The notes beneath the pieces are model-generated. The model worked only from the letters and a program-made list of their open reading frames with translations. It had not been told where the DNA came from and did not search any database. Positions 43,754 through 52,087 of a stretch of DNA of 64,000 bases are shown here, piece after piece. Location: NCBI RefSeq assembly GCF_016862575.1, contig NZ_BONF01000019.1, forward strand, positions 124,001-188,000. Reading direction: 5' to 3'. Numbering within the stretch: position 1 is the first letter of the stretch; each line of letters begins with the position of its first letter. Position numbers and translations under genes: made by a program. Source of the DNA: Catellatospora bangladeshensis. Lineage in GTDB: Bacteria; Actinomycetota; Actinomycetes; Mycobacteriales; Micromonosporaceae.

Positions 43754-45082
43754 ATGCCCGCTGAGCAGCCATCTCACCTCCTCGCCGCGTTGACGTCCCG
43801 GCGCTTCCTCATCTCCGCCTGGCCGTGGCGAGCCGCCGCGTACGCCCTCACCGCACTGCCCGTCCTCGGCGTCGCCGCGCTGCTGCTGTCGCCGCTCATC
43901 CTCGCCTGGGCGGCGACGGTCAGCTTCGCCGCCGACGGCCGCTTCCATCTCCCGGTGCTGGTGATTACCGCGTTCCTGACGCTGGCGCTGGGCGGGGTGG
44001 GCACGGTGCTCGCCGCGCCGTTCGCCGCGCTGGAACGCCGCCGGCTCCGCCTCGCGGACCCCCGCCCGGTCGAGCCCGGCCACCGCGCCGCCGCCGGGCT
44101 GCCCTGGCTGGCCGCCCGCTACGGCGAGCCGGGCGCGTGGCGGGAGCTGCTCTACCTGCTGCTGCTCGGGACGGTCGCGCCGATCGTGTACTCGCTGCTG
44201 GCCTTCGCCGCCTTCGTCGTCGCGGTCTTCATCGTCAGCCCGCTGCTGGTGTTCAAGGACGGCACGGACCTCGACGGCGTCGCCGACACGATCGTGCTGG
44301 GCCCGTGGCAGGTCACGACCCCGACCCAGGCGATCCCGTACCTGCTGCTCGGCCTGGCCCTGCTGCCCGTGCTGGCGTACCTCACCGGCCTGCTGGCCGC
44401 CGGACATGCCGCCATCGCCCGCAGGCTGCTCGGCCGCGGCGACGACGCGGCACTGCGCGAGGTGGCGCGCTCGCGCACCCGGCTGGTCGACGCGTTCGAC
44501 GCCGAACGCCGCCGGATCGAGCGCGACCTGCACGACGGCGCCCAGCACCGGCTCACCAGCCTCACCCTGCAGCTCGGTGTCGCCCGCCTGGACCTGCCCG
44601 AGGACACCCCGGCCGCGCAGGCCCTCGACCGCGCCCACACCGAGGCGAAGGACCTGATGGTGCTGCTGCGCGACCTGGTGCACGGCATCAGCCCGCAGAC
44701 GCTGGCCGACCTCGGCCTGCCCGCCGCCCTGCACGATCTGGCCGACCGCAGCCCGCTAGACATCACGGTCACCGTGGACCCGGGCGTCGCCGACCGCTAC
44801 CCTGCGCGGCTGGAGAACACCGCGTACTTCGCCGCCTCCGAGGCACTCGCCAACGTCGCGAAGCACTCCGGCGCCACCGCGGCCTCGGTCCGGCTCGCGC
44901 ACCAGCGCGACACGCTCATCGTCGAGGTCCACGACGCCGGACGCGGCGGGGCCGATCCGGCGCGCGGGACGGGACTGACCGGCCTGGCCGACCGGGTCGC
45001 GGCCGTGGGCGGGCGGCTGCTGCTGTCCAGCCCGGCCGGCGGCCCTACCCTGGTCCGGGTGGAGCTGCCGTGTCTGACCTGA
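43754..45082 (+). CDS. DesK/NarX-type sensor histidine kinase
   Basis: A 442-residue kinase. About six transmembrane helices in two groups (residues about 25-90 and 130-220) with a cytoplasmic Arg/Pro-rich loop between. HisKA_3 box RRRIERDLHDGAQHRLTSLT with phosphoacceptor His260; HATPase with EALANVAKHSGATAA (N box) and DAGRGGADPARGTGLTGLAD (G box). ATG 43754 is chosen over GTG 43748 from promoter layout. The last 13 bases overlap the response regulator. A two-helix-group sensor without a large outer domain suggests membrane stress or an intramembrane ligand. Confidence 0.9.
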   Translation: MPAEQPSHLLAALTSRRFLISAWPWRAAAYALTALPVLGVAALLLSPLILAWAATVSFAADGRFHLPVLVITAFLTLALGGVGTVLAAPFAALERRRLRLADPRPVEPGHRAAAGLPWLAARYGEPGAWRELLYLLLLGTVAPIVYSLLAFAAFVVAVFIVSPLLVFKDGTDLDGVADTIVLGPWQVTTPTQAIPYLLLGLALLPVLAYLTGLLAAGHAAIARRLLGRGDDAALREVARSRTRLVDAFDAERRRIERDLHDGAQHRLTSLTLQLGVARLDLPEDTPAAQALDRAHTEAKDLMVLLRDLVHGISPQTLADLGLPAALHDLADRSPLDITVTVDPGVADRYPARLENTAYFAASEALANVAKHSGATAASVRLAHQRDTLIVEVHDAGRGGADPARGTGLTGLADRVAAVGGRLLLSSPAGGPTLVRVELPCLT

Positions 45083-45729
45083 CCAGGGTCGTGCTCGCCG
45101 AGGACGGCGTGCTGCTGCGCGAGGGCCTGTCCGGGGTGCTGGCACGCTTCGGGTTCACCGTGGCGGCGGCGGTCGGCGACGGCGACGAACTGCTCGCGGC
45201 GGTCGCGGCCGAGGACCCCGAGCTGGTGATCACCGACATCCGGATGCCGCCGAGCTTCACCGACGAGGGCCTGCGGGCGGCGCTGGCGCTGCGGGCCGCC
45301 GCGCCCTCGCGGGCGGTGGTGGTGCTCAGCCAGTACGTGCAGCCGGAGTACGCGGCGCGGCTGCTCGACAGCGGTGACGGCCGGCGGATCGGCTACCTGC
45401 TCAAGGACCGGGTCGTCGACATCGCCGAGTTCGTCGCGGCGCTGCGCACCGTCGTCGGCGGCGGCACCGTGGTCGACCCTGATGTGGTACGCCGTCTGCT
45501 GCAGCACCGCCGCGACCCCGTGTCGGAACTGTCCCCGCGGGAACGTGAGGTGCTCGCGCTGCTCGCCGAGGGCCACTCCAACGCCGCGATCGCCAGGCGC
45601 CTCACGGTCACCGAGGCGGCCGTGGGCAAGCACGTCGGCAACATCCTCGCCAAGCTCGGCCTGCCCCAGACCGACGACACCAACCGGCGCGTGCTGGCGG
45701 TGCTGGCGTACCTGCGCACCACCCGCTGA
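45070..45729 (+). CDS. NarL/LuxR-type response regulator
   Basis: A 219-residue protein. Receiver with AEDG, phosphoacceptor Asp56 (LVITDIRMP), VVVLSQYVQPEYAARLL and YLLKDRV; LuxR HTH SPREREVLALLAEGHSNAAI, then EAAVGKHVGNILAKL. GTG 45070 lies inside the kinase's last codons, so translation is coupled. The QYVQPEYA and PPSFTDEG segments are typical of the actinobacterial LuxR regulators paired with this kinase type. Targets unknown; a strong terminator follows. Confidence 0.93.
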   Translation: MSDLTRVVLAEDGVLLREGLSGVLARFGFTVAAAVGDGDELLAAVAAEDPELVITDIRMPPSFTDEGLRAALALRAAAPSRAVVVLSQYVQPEYAARLLDSGDGRRIGYLLKDRVVDIAEFVAALRTVVGGGTVVDPDVVRRLLQHRRDPVSELSPREREVLALLAEGHSNAAIARRLTVTEAAVGKHVGNILAKLGLPQTDDTNRRVLAVLAYLRTTR

Positions 45730-45736
45730 ACGGGGG

Positions 45737-45771
45737 ACGGCCGGCCGGAGCAGTCCGCTCCGGCCGGCCGT
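45737..45771. terminator. Strong bidirectional hairpin terminator
   Basis: Perfect 15-bp stem, ACGGCCGGCCGGAGC (45737-45751) with loop AGTCC and the complement to 45771, followed by TTTCGG. It ends the two-component operon and the convergent beta-helix gene. Confidence 0.8.
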
Positions 45772-45787
45772 TTCGGTGCTACAGGTG

Positions 45788-47674
45788 TTACGGGGCCGGG
45801 TACTCCACGATGAACTGCGGAGAGCCGATGTTGGTGGTGTCCGCCTGGCCGCCGATGCCGTTGACCACGTGGTCGATGATGCCGGCGCTCAGGTTGACGG
45901 TCATGATGTGGTACAGCTTCACGCCCGGCCGCTCCGGCACCTCGAAGCCGTTCGCGGTGTGGATGGACGGGTTGTTCTGGTTGAACACGTACACGCCCGC
46001 GCCGTACAGCGTGTGCTTCTGGACCTTGTCGCCCACCTTGTAGCCGGCGTAGCCCTGCACGTCGCCGTTCATCCAGTCGGCCTGCGTCGGCGGGTCGTAC
46101 GGCAGCTCGTTCTGGTACAGGATGGTCCGGCCGTTCTCGCCGTTCCAGACGGTGTTGTACTTCTGGAAGTGCTCGACGAACAGGCCGTTGGCGTTGACGT
46201 TGTCACCGTTGATGACCGCGCCGTACCGGCCGGTGTTGGTGTTCCACCGCTCGGTGTCGGTGAAGCCCTCCACGCCGTGGTCGCCGCGCCACACCCAGGT
46301 GTGGTCGATGAGCACGTTGTCGCTGTTGACCTGCAGCGCGGTGTCGGTCTTGCCCACGTGCGGGCCGCCGACGCGGAAGTACACGTCGGACAGCGTGGTC
46401 GGGTTGGTCTTCGACGACCAGCGCAGCGGGTTGACCTTGCGGCCGACGCGCAGCAGGACCGGGGACTCCTTCAGGCCGGCGTCGATGGTGACACCCGCGA
46501 TGATGACGCCGGGCACGTCGGCGACGTCCAGCGGGACCGAGCCGTTGACCGCGGTCAGCGTCGCCTGGCCCAGGCCGAGCACCACGGTGTCGGGGCGCCA
46601 GACCTCGATGCTGCGGGCGATGTCGTACACGCCCGGGGTGAGCAGGAGGTGCTTGCCCAGCGCCAGGGCCAGGTTGATCTTCGTGACGGAGTCGCCCGGC
46701 TTGGCGACGAAGAAGTCGCTCAGCGGCACGGTGCGGCCCGGGGTCAGGCCGTCGGCCCACGAGATGCCGCTGGTCTCGAACCGGGCCTCCGGCACGCGGA
46801 CCTGGTACTTGCCGTTCGCGTCCACGAACAGGTACGGCTTCTCGCGGCTCACCGGGGTGGTGTCCAGCGTGGTGTACGGCGGGTTCGGGAACCCGGCGTC
46901 GTCGGGGGCGCCGACCACACCGGCGAACACCTGGTTCCACACACCGTTGGACCAGCCGTCGACCTGGCTGTTGCGGATCAGCCACTGCTGCTGCGAGCCG
47001 TTGATCACGAACGGCAGCTTCGAGTCGGCGATGAAGCCGCCGCTGGCGTACTGCGGGCCGGCGGTGCAGTAGTCCATCAGCGACAGGTTCGCGCCGGTGA
47101 CGTTCATCCGGCGCATCGAGACGGCCTGCGACACGGCCCAGAAGTTGGCCGAGGCGCGGCAGCCGTCCTGGCCGAGCGCGTTGACGTTGAGCGTCAGGTT
47201 GGACAGGGTGCGCCAGAAGTTGACCAGGGCGAGGCAGTTGGCCGTGCCGCCCTCGGTCAGGCACCGGTTGTAGACCTCGATCTTGCCGTTGATCACGACG
47301 TCGGTCGGCTGCGCGCCCAGACCGGCGATCTCGGTGTAGTAGCCCACCTTGATCTGGAGCGGCTGCTCGGCGGTGCCGTAGGTGCCGGGCTTGAACAGGT
47401 ACGCGTACCGGCTGGTGCCCATCTCGTTGCCGACCTGGGCGGTGTGCGTGGCGTCCAGGGCGGCCTGGATGTCGGCCACCGGCATGCTCGGGTCGAACAC
47501 GGTGACGTTCGCGCCGAAGTTCGGCGTGCCGGACGGCAGCGGTGTGGCGGCGGCCGAGCCGGGCAGGCCCGCGACGGCGACGGCGACGGCGGTCGCCAGG
47601 CCGAGCGTGACCCTGCGGCGTACGCCGCGGTGGGGGGACGGCGCCTTGACGGCGCCGCCGGGACTCGTGCTCAT
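45788..47674 (-). CDS. Secreted right-handed beta-helix protein (polysaccharide-degrading enzyme candidate)
   Basis: A 628-residue protein. Arg-containing Sec or Tat signal (RRRVTLGLATAVAVAVAGLP, cleavage near SAAATP). Throughout it has the features of a large actinobacterial family of parallel beta-helix proteins: NFGANVTVFDPSMPVADIQ, YAYLFKPGTYG, VGYYTEIAGLGAQPTDVVIN, QYASGGFIADSKLPFVINGS, REKPYLFVDANG, HLLLTPGVYDIARSIEVWRP, IDHTWVWRGDHG. Databases often name relatives adenylyl cyclase or coagulation factor 5/8, neither of which fits. A pectate-lyase or GH-like fold acting on polysaccharide is likely, but the substrate is unknown. GTG 47677 is an alternative start. Confidence 0.8.
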   Translation of the reverse strand: MSTSPGGAVKAPSPHRGVRRRVTLGLATAVAVAVAGLPGSAAATPLPSGTPNFGANVTVFDPSMPVADIQAALDATHTAQVGNEMGTSRYAYLFKPGTYGTAEQPLQIKVGYYTEIAGLGAQPTDVVINGKIEVYNRCLTEGGTANCLALVNFWRTLSNLTLNVNALGQDGCRASANFWAVSQAVSMRRMNVTGANLSLMDYCTAGPQYASGGFIADSKLPFVINGSQQQWLIRNSQVDGWSNGVWNQVFAGVVGAPDDAGFPNPPYTTLDTTPVSREKPYLFVDANGKYQVRVPEARFETSGISWADGLTPGRTVPLSDFFVAKPGDSVTKINLALALGKHLLLTPGVYDIARSIEVWRPDTVVLGLGQATLTAVNGSVPLDVADVPGVIIAGVTIDAGLKESPVLLRVGRKVNPLRWSSKTNPTTLSDVYFRVGGPHVGKTDTALQVNSDNVLIDHTWVWRGDHGVEGFTDTERWNTNTGRYGAVINGDNVNANGLFVEHFQKYNTVWNGENGRTILYQNELPYDPPTQADWMNGDVQGYAGYKVGDKVQKHTLYGAGVYVFNQNNPSIHTANGFEVPERPGVKLYHIMTVNLSAGIIDHVVNGIGGQADTTNIGSPQFIVEYPAP

Positions 47675-47770
47675 CACTGTGTGCAAGTCCTCTCTAGGGG
47701 GCTGACGCCGGACGGTGACAACGCTCTCGCCCATGCGAGGTGGGCGCGACCTGGATCCGCAGGCGTTGAA

Positions 47771-47782
47771 GAGAGCGCTCTC
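47771..47782. promoter_or_regulatory. CebR-like LacI-family operator
   Basis: GAGAGCGCTCTC is a perfect 12-bp palindrome about 97 bp upstream of the beta-helix gene. It resembles the GGGAGCGCTCCC sites of CebR, the LacI-type repressor of cellulose utilisation genes in actinomycetes. It suggests sugar-responsive control of this secreted protein. The rest of 47675-47955 shows no gene. Confidence 0.6.
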
Positions 47783-47955
47783 CCGTACCGGTCCCCTGGA
47801 GCGTAGCGGAGCCGAATCAATCTGGAAATCTCCGGTGTGGACTCTGCGTAATCGATCCCGGTTAACCGGAACAGCGGCGTTCGGCGCACCTCGCCCGTCT
47901 TGCCCCGCAACAGCGGCCCGCCGGCGGCCCGTCTCGCCCCGGCGGGCCAGCCCCG

Positions 47956-48363
47956 TCACCGCACCGCGGGTGACGCCGAGCTGTCGAGCAGGCGGGCGAT
48001 CGCACGCTTGCGCCGGTTGACCACACCGGCGAAGTTGACGAGTACGACCAGGTAGATCACGGTCTCCGAGGCCCACATGTCCACCTCGGAGCCGCCGCCG
48101 GGCCGCGGCTTGATGTCGATGGACATGGTGATGCCGCCGCGGACGCCCCGGCGGCGCATGTTGATGTCACCCGGTCCGCCCGCCGTCGTCCACAGGACGC
48201 CACGGGCACCGCCGAACGCGCCCTGCACGAGCCGCGCGACGTCCTCCGGCGCGTACCGGGTGACGACCGTCGTCGTCGCGACGGCGCCCCGCGTCTCGAT
48301 GAACTGCCACACCAGCGCGCCGATGGTGCCGGCGACGAAGACGAAGCACCAGAAACCTTCCAA
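47956..48363 (-). CDS. Small protein with two predicted membrane helices
   Basis: A 135-residue protein. TTG 48363 is chosen: AGGAGA lies six bases upstream and the hydrophobic helix GFWCFVFVAGTIGALVWQFI follows at once. A soluble loop of about 65 residues (RYAPEDVARLVQGAFGGARG, ITMSIDIKPRPGGGSEVDMW) leads to a second hydrophobic stretch (TVIYLVVLVNFAGVV) and an Arg/Lys-rich end. Family not recognised. 41 bp after the stop of the preceding minus-strand gene, so probably one operon, divergent from the CHAT gene. Confidence 0.65.
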   Translation of the reverse strand: MEGFWCFVFVAGTIGALVWQFIETRGAVATTTVVTRYAPEDVARLVQGAFGGARGVLWTTAGGPGDINMRRRGVRGGITMSIDIKPRPGGGSEVDMWASETVIYLVVLVNFAGVVNRRKRAIARLLDSSASPAVR

Positions 48364-48404
48364 CGGAGTTCTCCTGTCTCGGGTGAGGGAACGGGACGGA
48401 CCGA

Positions 48405-48806
48405 TCAGCCGGCCTGCTCGCGGAGCTCGGCGAGCCGCCGTCTCTCGTAGCCCGTGAGCATGGCGTTCGGCAGGCCGCGGGCGAGCTTGAACTCGATGCC
48501 CGCGTCGATGAACGGCAGCGTGGCGGGATCGCGCCGGGCGTCGCTGTCGAAGAACTCCCAGACGAGGCGGGCGGCGCCGAGCGTCGCGAAGCCGCCCCGG
48601 TCGGCCGCCGTGATCGCCCCCAGCTCCCGCAGGAAGCCGGTGCGATCGCTGCGGGCGTACTCGTACAGCTTTCCGAGGCGGCTCCACAGCTCCCCGCCGT
48701 CGATGCCGCTGTGGTGCTCGTCCAGCCAGTACCGGCCGAACGTCTCCAGCAGGTGTGGCATGTCGGCGGGCAGGCGCGGGCGGGGTGCCCGGTTGAACAG
48801 TCCCAT
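48405..48806 (-). CDS. Hypothetical protein divergent from the CHAT gene
   Basis: A 133-residue soluble, helical protein (MGLFNRAPRPRLPADMPHLL, WSRLGKLYEYARSDRTGFLR, ARLVWEFFDSDARRD, RRRLAELREQAG). I do not recognise it. No ribosome site is visible before ATG 48806, and a perfect palindrome lies 9 bp upstream, so it may have a short leader or none. It is the first gene of a two-gene operon sharing its control region with the CHAT protein. Confidence 0.62.
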   Translation of the reverse strand: MGLFNRAPRPRLPADMPHLLETFGRYWLDEHHSGIDGGELWSRLGKLYEYARSDRTGFLRELGAITAADRGGFATLGAARLVWEFFDSDARRDPATLPFIDAGIEFKLARGLPNAMLTGYERRRLAELREQAG

Positions 48807-48814
48807 GGCCGCTG

Positions 48815-48838
48815 TCTGACGGACCGGCGTCCGTCAGA
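48815..48838. promoter_or_regulatory. Perfect palindrome between CHAT and the divergent small operon
   Basis: TCTGACGGAC-CGGC-GTCCGTCAGA: two 10-bp arms without mismatch around a 4-bp centre. It is 9 bp from the ATG of the minus gene and 27 bp from the CHAT start. This is a good candidate operator for joint repression of the locus; no regulator gene is adjacent. Confidence 0.65.
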
Positions 48839-48865
48839 ACCGGTGCGGACCGAGGGAGGTAGCTC

Positions 48866-51800
48866 ATGTCCGCTGGCCGACGGCTGCCACGCACTTCGTA
48901 CGGCTACCAGGCCCCGCCCGAAGCACGCGCGAAGGGCTGGGAGTGCAACAACGAGGAGTGCGGGACCGGTGACGAGCCCGCACCGCGGTCCTGGCCGTTC
49001 CCCTGCCCACAGTGCGGGCGGCCGGCCGATCCCGCCTTCCCCGAGCCGTGGGCCCACGCCGCCCGGGGTCACCAGATCCGCCACCGGCTGACCAGCCCGG
49101 ACCGGTACCGCCGGGAGATGGCTCAACTCGAACAGCACGAATGGGCGTACGAGGACGCCTGGCGGCGGTCCGACCACGCGGCGGCCGACGCGGCCTGGCG
49201 GTCCTACCAGCGGGCCAGACCGGCGGGCTGGCAGACCGCCGACGACTGGTGGATCGCGTCGAGCGTCATGTTCGGGATGGTCCAGGTGGCAGCCGAGTTC
49301 GACGATCTCGACCGCGCCGCGGCCGAGCTGCTGGAGTGCTACCCGTTCGTGGACACGCGCGACGTCGACGACGACAACACCACCCGGACCCTCTCCCGCA
49401 ACTTCGTGTCCATGTGCGTCTTGGTTCTGGAGCGCGAGCGGTCCATCGACCGCCACTGGGAGACGAAGCTGCTCGCCGCAATGCACGATGTCGCTGATCG
49501 CATCCGGGGTGTCCTCATGGATCACCACCATCGGGGGTTCCAGCGCATCAGCGAGATCCGCGCGCTGCACCGTTCCCGCGCGGCCATCGCGGGCGCCCGC
49601 CGCTCGGCCACGTCCGTCTTCGAAGGGCTGCCGCCGCTGACGTGGGCGGCGGTGCGCGGGGAGAAGCCGAGACCGCCCGCCACCGAGGACCCTCGCGGCC
49701 TGGTAGGCGCTTTCGGGCCGAATCCGTGGCTCGCACTCACCCGCGCCGACGCGGCGATCGAGACCGCCGAGGTGCACGGCGACACCGGCCCGCTGGAAGC
49801 GCTGGTCCAGCGCCTCGACCAGTCCGGTTTCGACCCCGGGATCGTGCACCTGGCGCGGGCGCGGCTGCACGTGGTGACGGGTGATCTGGCAGCCGCCCTG
49901 CGCGAGCTGGACCACGGCTCCCGGGCGACCGGCTTCATCGCCCGGCGGCTGCGGCCGCAGATCCTCGCCACGCGAGGGCTGCTCCAGGCCCGGATGGGCC
50001 ACGGAAGTATCGATCAGGCCATCGGGCTGTGCCGGGACGGTCGCCGCGCGGGGCTGCGCTGGTGGCGCCAGGTCACGCCCGCCGACTCCGCGCTGGCGAG
50101 GCTGCTGCTGTGGCGGGCACTGGAGCCGGACACACCGCCGGATCGGCAGGCCGACGATGTGCGGGAGGCGGTGCGGCTGATCCGCCGCAGGTGCCGGCTG
50201 TGGCACATCCACGGCGCCGACGACCGGTTACTGCTGCAGGAGGCGCTCGCCGCGCGGGACGCGCTGCGGGGACGGCCCGACAGCGCACGGCGGCATCGGG
50301 CGTGGCGGAACGCGGTGGACGCGCCCTGGAGCACCGCCGCGCGGGCCAGGCTCGCCGCCGCGTGGGCGCAGTGGGCCGCCGGCACGGGCGTCCCGGAGTT
50401 CGCCGCCGAGGCGTACGCGCAGCTCGTCGCCCTGACCACGCAGGACGCCGTCGCCCGGTACGGGGCTGGCGCCAAGCAGCGGGTGCTCGCCGCGGCGCAG
50501 GAGTACGCCGAGGACGCGGGCTACTGGCTGTCGCGCGCCGGGCGGTTCCGGGAGGCGGTGCTCGCCCTGGAGACCGGCCGCGCCGTGGGCCTGTCGGAGG
50601 TGTTCGGGCGGGACAATGCCGAGGTCCTGGGACGGCTGCGCGCGTCCGGGCGGGCCGGGCTGGCCGAGGAGTACCAGCGGGCCATCGAGGCGTTCCGGGC
50701 GAAGGAGCGCCGGCCGGCCGCGGAGCTGCGCCAGTCCTGGACGGCGTTGCGGGAGGTCGCCCGGCGGGTCGCGGCGGCGACTGGGGCCGATCCGCTGGCG
50801 CTGGACGTGAGCTACGCCGACGTCACCGCCGAGACCGGCGACGGCGCGCTGGTCTACCTCGCCGCCGCGAAGGCGGGCGGGTATGCGCTCGTCGTCGCCG
50901 CGACGCACGACCCGCAGTACGTCGACCTGCCCCGGCTCGGCCGCGCGGCGGTCGCCGAGATCGTCGCCAAGGTGCTGCCCGGAGCGGACCCGGAGACCCG
51001 CATCCCCAGGCTGGTGCGGGACGCGCCGCGGGACGTCAAGCTGGTGGACGCCGCCCCGGTCAGCCCGCTCGCCGACGGCATGCGCACGCTGTGGCACGCC
51101 GGCATCGGGAACCTGGTCTGGCAGAGTGCACGGGGCCGGGTCGTCACCCTGATCCCGGTGGGTCTGCTCGGGCTGCTGCCGCTGCACGCGATCGGGGAGC
51201 CGGGCGCGCCCGGGGACCGCTTCACCGAGGGCCGCCACGTCGGTAACTTCTCCGCGATCCGGTACGCGCCCAACGCCCGCGGCCTGCGGCGTTGCCGTGA
51301 GACGGCGCGCGGACTGGCCGGGCGCGAGCAGACCCTGCTGGCGGTCGACGTGCCGGACGGCCACGGCCTCTCCGGCGGTCATCACCTGCACCACGTCGGG
51401 CGCGAGACCGCGGAGGTCACCCGGCGCTGGACGGGCGGGGCCGCCGCGCCGGTGCACGGGTGCACGTGGGCGGAGTTCAAGGCGGCGGCCGAGCAGCACA
51501 CGGTGTGGCATCTCGCGTGTCACGGCGCGGCCGACCCGGACGCGATCCTGGACAGCCGCCTCTACTTCGCCGACCGCACCATCACCCTGGCGGAGCTGCA
51601 GCAGGAGCTGCGGCCGGGGCAGCGGCGGCTGGCGGTGCTGTCGGCGTGCCGGACGAACGTCACCGGCACGGCCATGCCGAACGAGGCGGTCGGGCTGCCG
51701 TCGGTGCTGATCCAGATCGGGTTCGCGGGCGTGCTCGCCACGGCGTGGGCGGTCGACGATCTCGCCACGACCTACCTGATGACGGCCTTCTACCAGCGGT

Positions 51801-51979
51801 GGTGCCACGGCGGCGAGGAGCCGGCCGTCGCGCTCAACCGCGCCCAGCAGTGGCTGCGCGCCGCCACCCGCGCCGACCTGACGGCGCTGCTGCCCGGTGT
51901 CGAACCCGCGGGCGGCGCGGGTGAGCACCCCTACGCCGATCCGCGCTACTGGGCCGCCTTCGCTTACCACGGCGCCTGA
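48866..51979 (+). CDS. CHAT-domain (caspase-like) protein with zinc ribbon and helical repeats
   Basis: A 1037-residue protein. Residues 27-50 hold two Cys pairs (CNNEEC at 27-32, CPQC at 47-50), a small zinc ribbon. Residues about 80-640 are helical, Arg/Ala-rich, TPR-like (for example LDRAAAELLECYPFVDT, LARARLHVVTGDLAAALREL). The C-terminal 400 residues form a CHAT protease: WHLACHGAADP with His886 and LAVLSACRTNVTG with Cys928, then GFAGVLATAWAVDD and YWAAFAYHGA. CHAT proteases serve in TPR-CHAT immune effectors and other signalling. ATG 48866 has GGGAGGT upstream. It probably cleaves a protein after activation through the repeats; no typical CRISPR or TIR partner is nearby. Confidence 0.88.
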   Translation: MSAGRRLPRTSYGYQAPPEARAKGWECNNEECGTGDEPAPRSWPFPCPQCGRPADPAFPEPWAHAARGHQIRHRLTSPDRYRREMAQLEQHEWAYEDAWRRSDHAAADAAWRSYQRARPAGWQTADDWWIASSVMFGMVQVAAEFDDLDRAAAELLECYPFVDTRDVDDDNTTRTLSRNFVSMCVLVLERERSIDRHWETKLLAAMHDVADRIRGVLMDHHHRGFQRISEIRALHRSRAAIAGARRSATSVFEGLPPLTWAAVRGEKPRPPATEDPRGLVGAFGPNPWLALTRADAAIETAEVHGDTGPLEALVQRLDQSGFDPGIVHLARARLHVVTGDLAAALRELDHGSRATGFIARRLRPQILATRGLLQARMGHGSIDQAIGLCRDGRRAGLRWWRQVTPADSALARLLLWRALEPDTPPDRQADDVREAVRLIRRRCRLWHIHGADDRLLLQEALAARDALRGRPDSARRHRAWRNAVDAPWSTAARARLAAAWAQWAAGTGVPEFAAEAYAQLVALTTQDAVARYGAGAKQRVLAAAQEYAEDAGYWLSRAGRFREAVLALETGRAVGLSEVFGRDNAEVLGRLRASGRAGLAEEYQRAIEAFRAKERRPAAELRQSWTALREVARRVAAATGADPLALDVSYADVTAETGDGALVYLAAAKAGGYALVVAATHDPQYVDLPRLGRAAVAEIVAKVLPGADPETRIPRLVRDAPRDVKLVDAAPVSPLADGMRTLWHAGIGNLVWQSARGRVVTLIPVGLLGLLPLHAIGEPGAPGDRFTEGRHVGNFSAIRYAPNARGLRRCRETARGLAGREQTLLAVDVPDGHGLSGGHHLHHVGRETAEVTRRWTGGAAAPVHGCTWAEFKAAAEQHTVWHLACHGAADPDAILDSRLYFADRTITLAELQQELRPGQRRLAVLSACRTNVTGTAMPNEAVGLPSVLIQIGFAGVLATAWAVDDLATTYLMTAFYQRWCHGGEEPAVALNRAQQWLRAATRADLTALLPGVEPAGGAGEHPYADPRYWAAFAYHGA

Positions 51980-51998
51980 GCAGATCCCGCTCTGGACG

Positions 51999-52046
51999 CC
52001 ACGCCGCCGGGCGGCCCGGTCTCCCGAGACGCGCCCGGCGGCGTGG
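51999..52046. terminator. Hairpin terminator between CHAT and pntB
   Basis: CCACGCCGCCGGGCG (51999-52013) and its exact complement at 52032-52046. An inner GTCTC/GAGAC stem lies in the loop. It is between convergent genes. Confidence 0.65.
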
Positions 52047-52087
52047 TGGTCGTGCTCAGGCGGTGCCGTCGAGCCCTGGGCGCCCGG

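Noticed and set aside
45374-47806. An 810-codon open frame on the plus strand over the beta-helix gene
   Set aside because: Composition is typical of a high-GC shadow (Val/Arg/His-rich) and it runs through the end of the response regulator and a strong terminator; the minus-strand protein has a signal peptide and family motifs.
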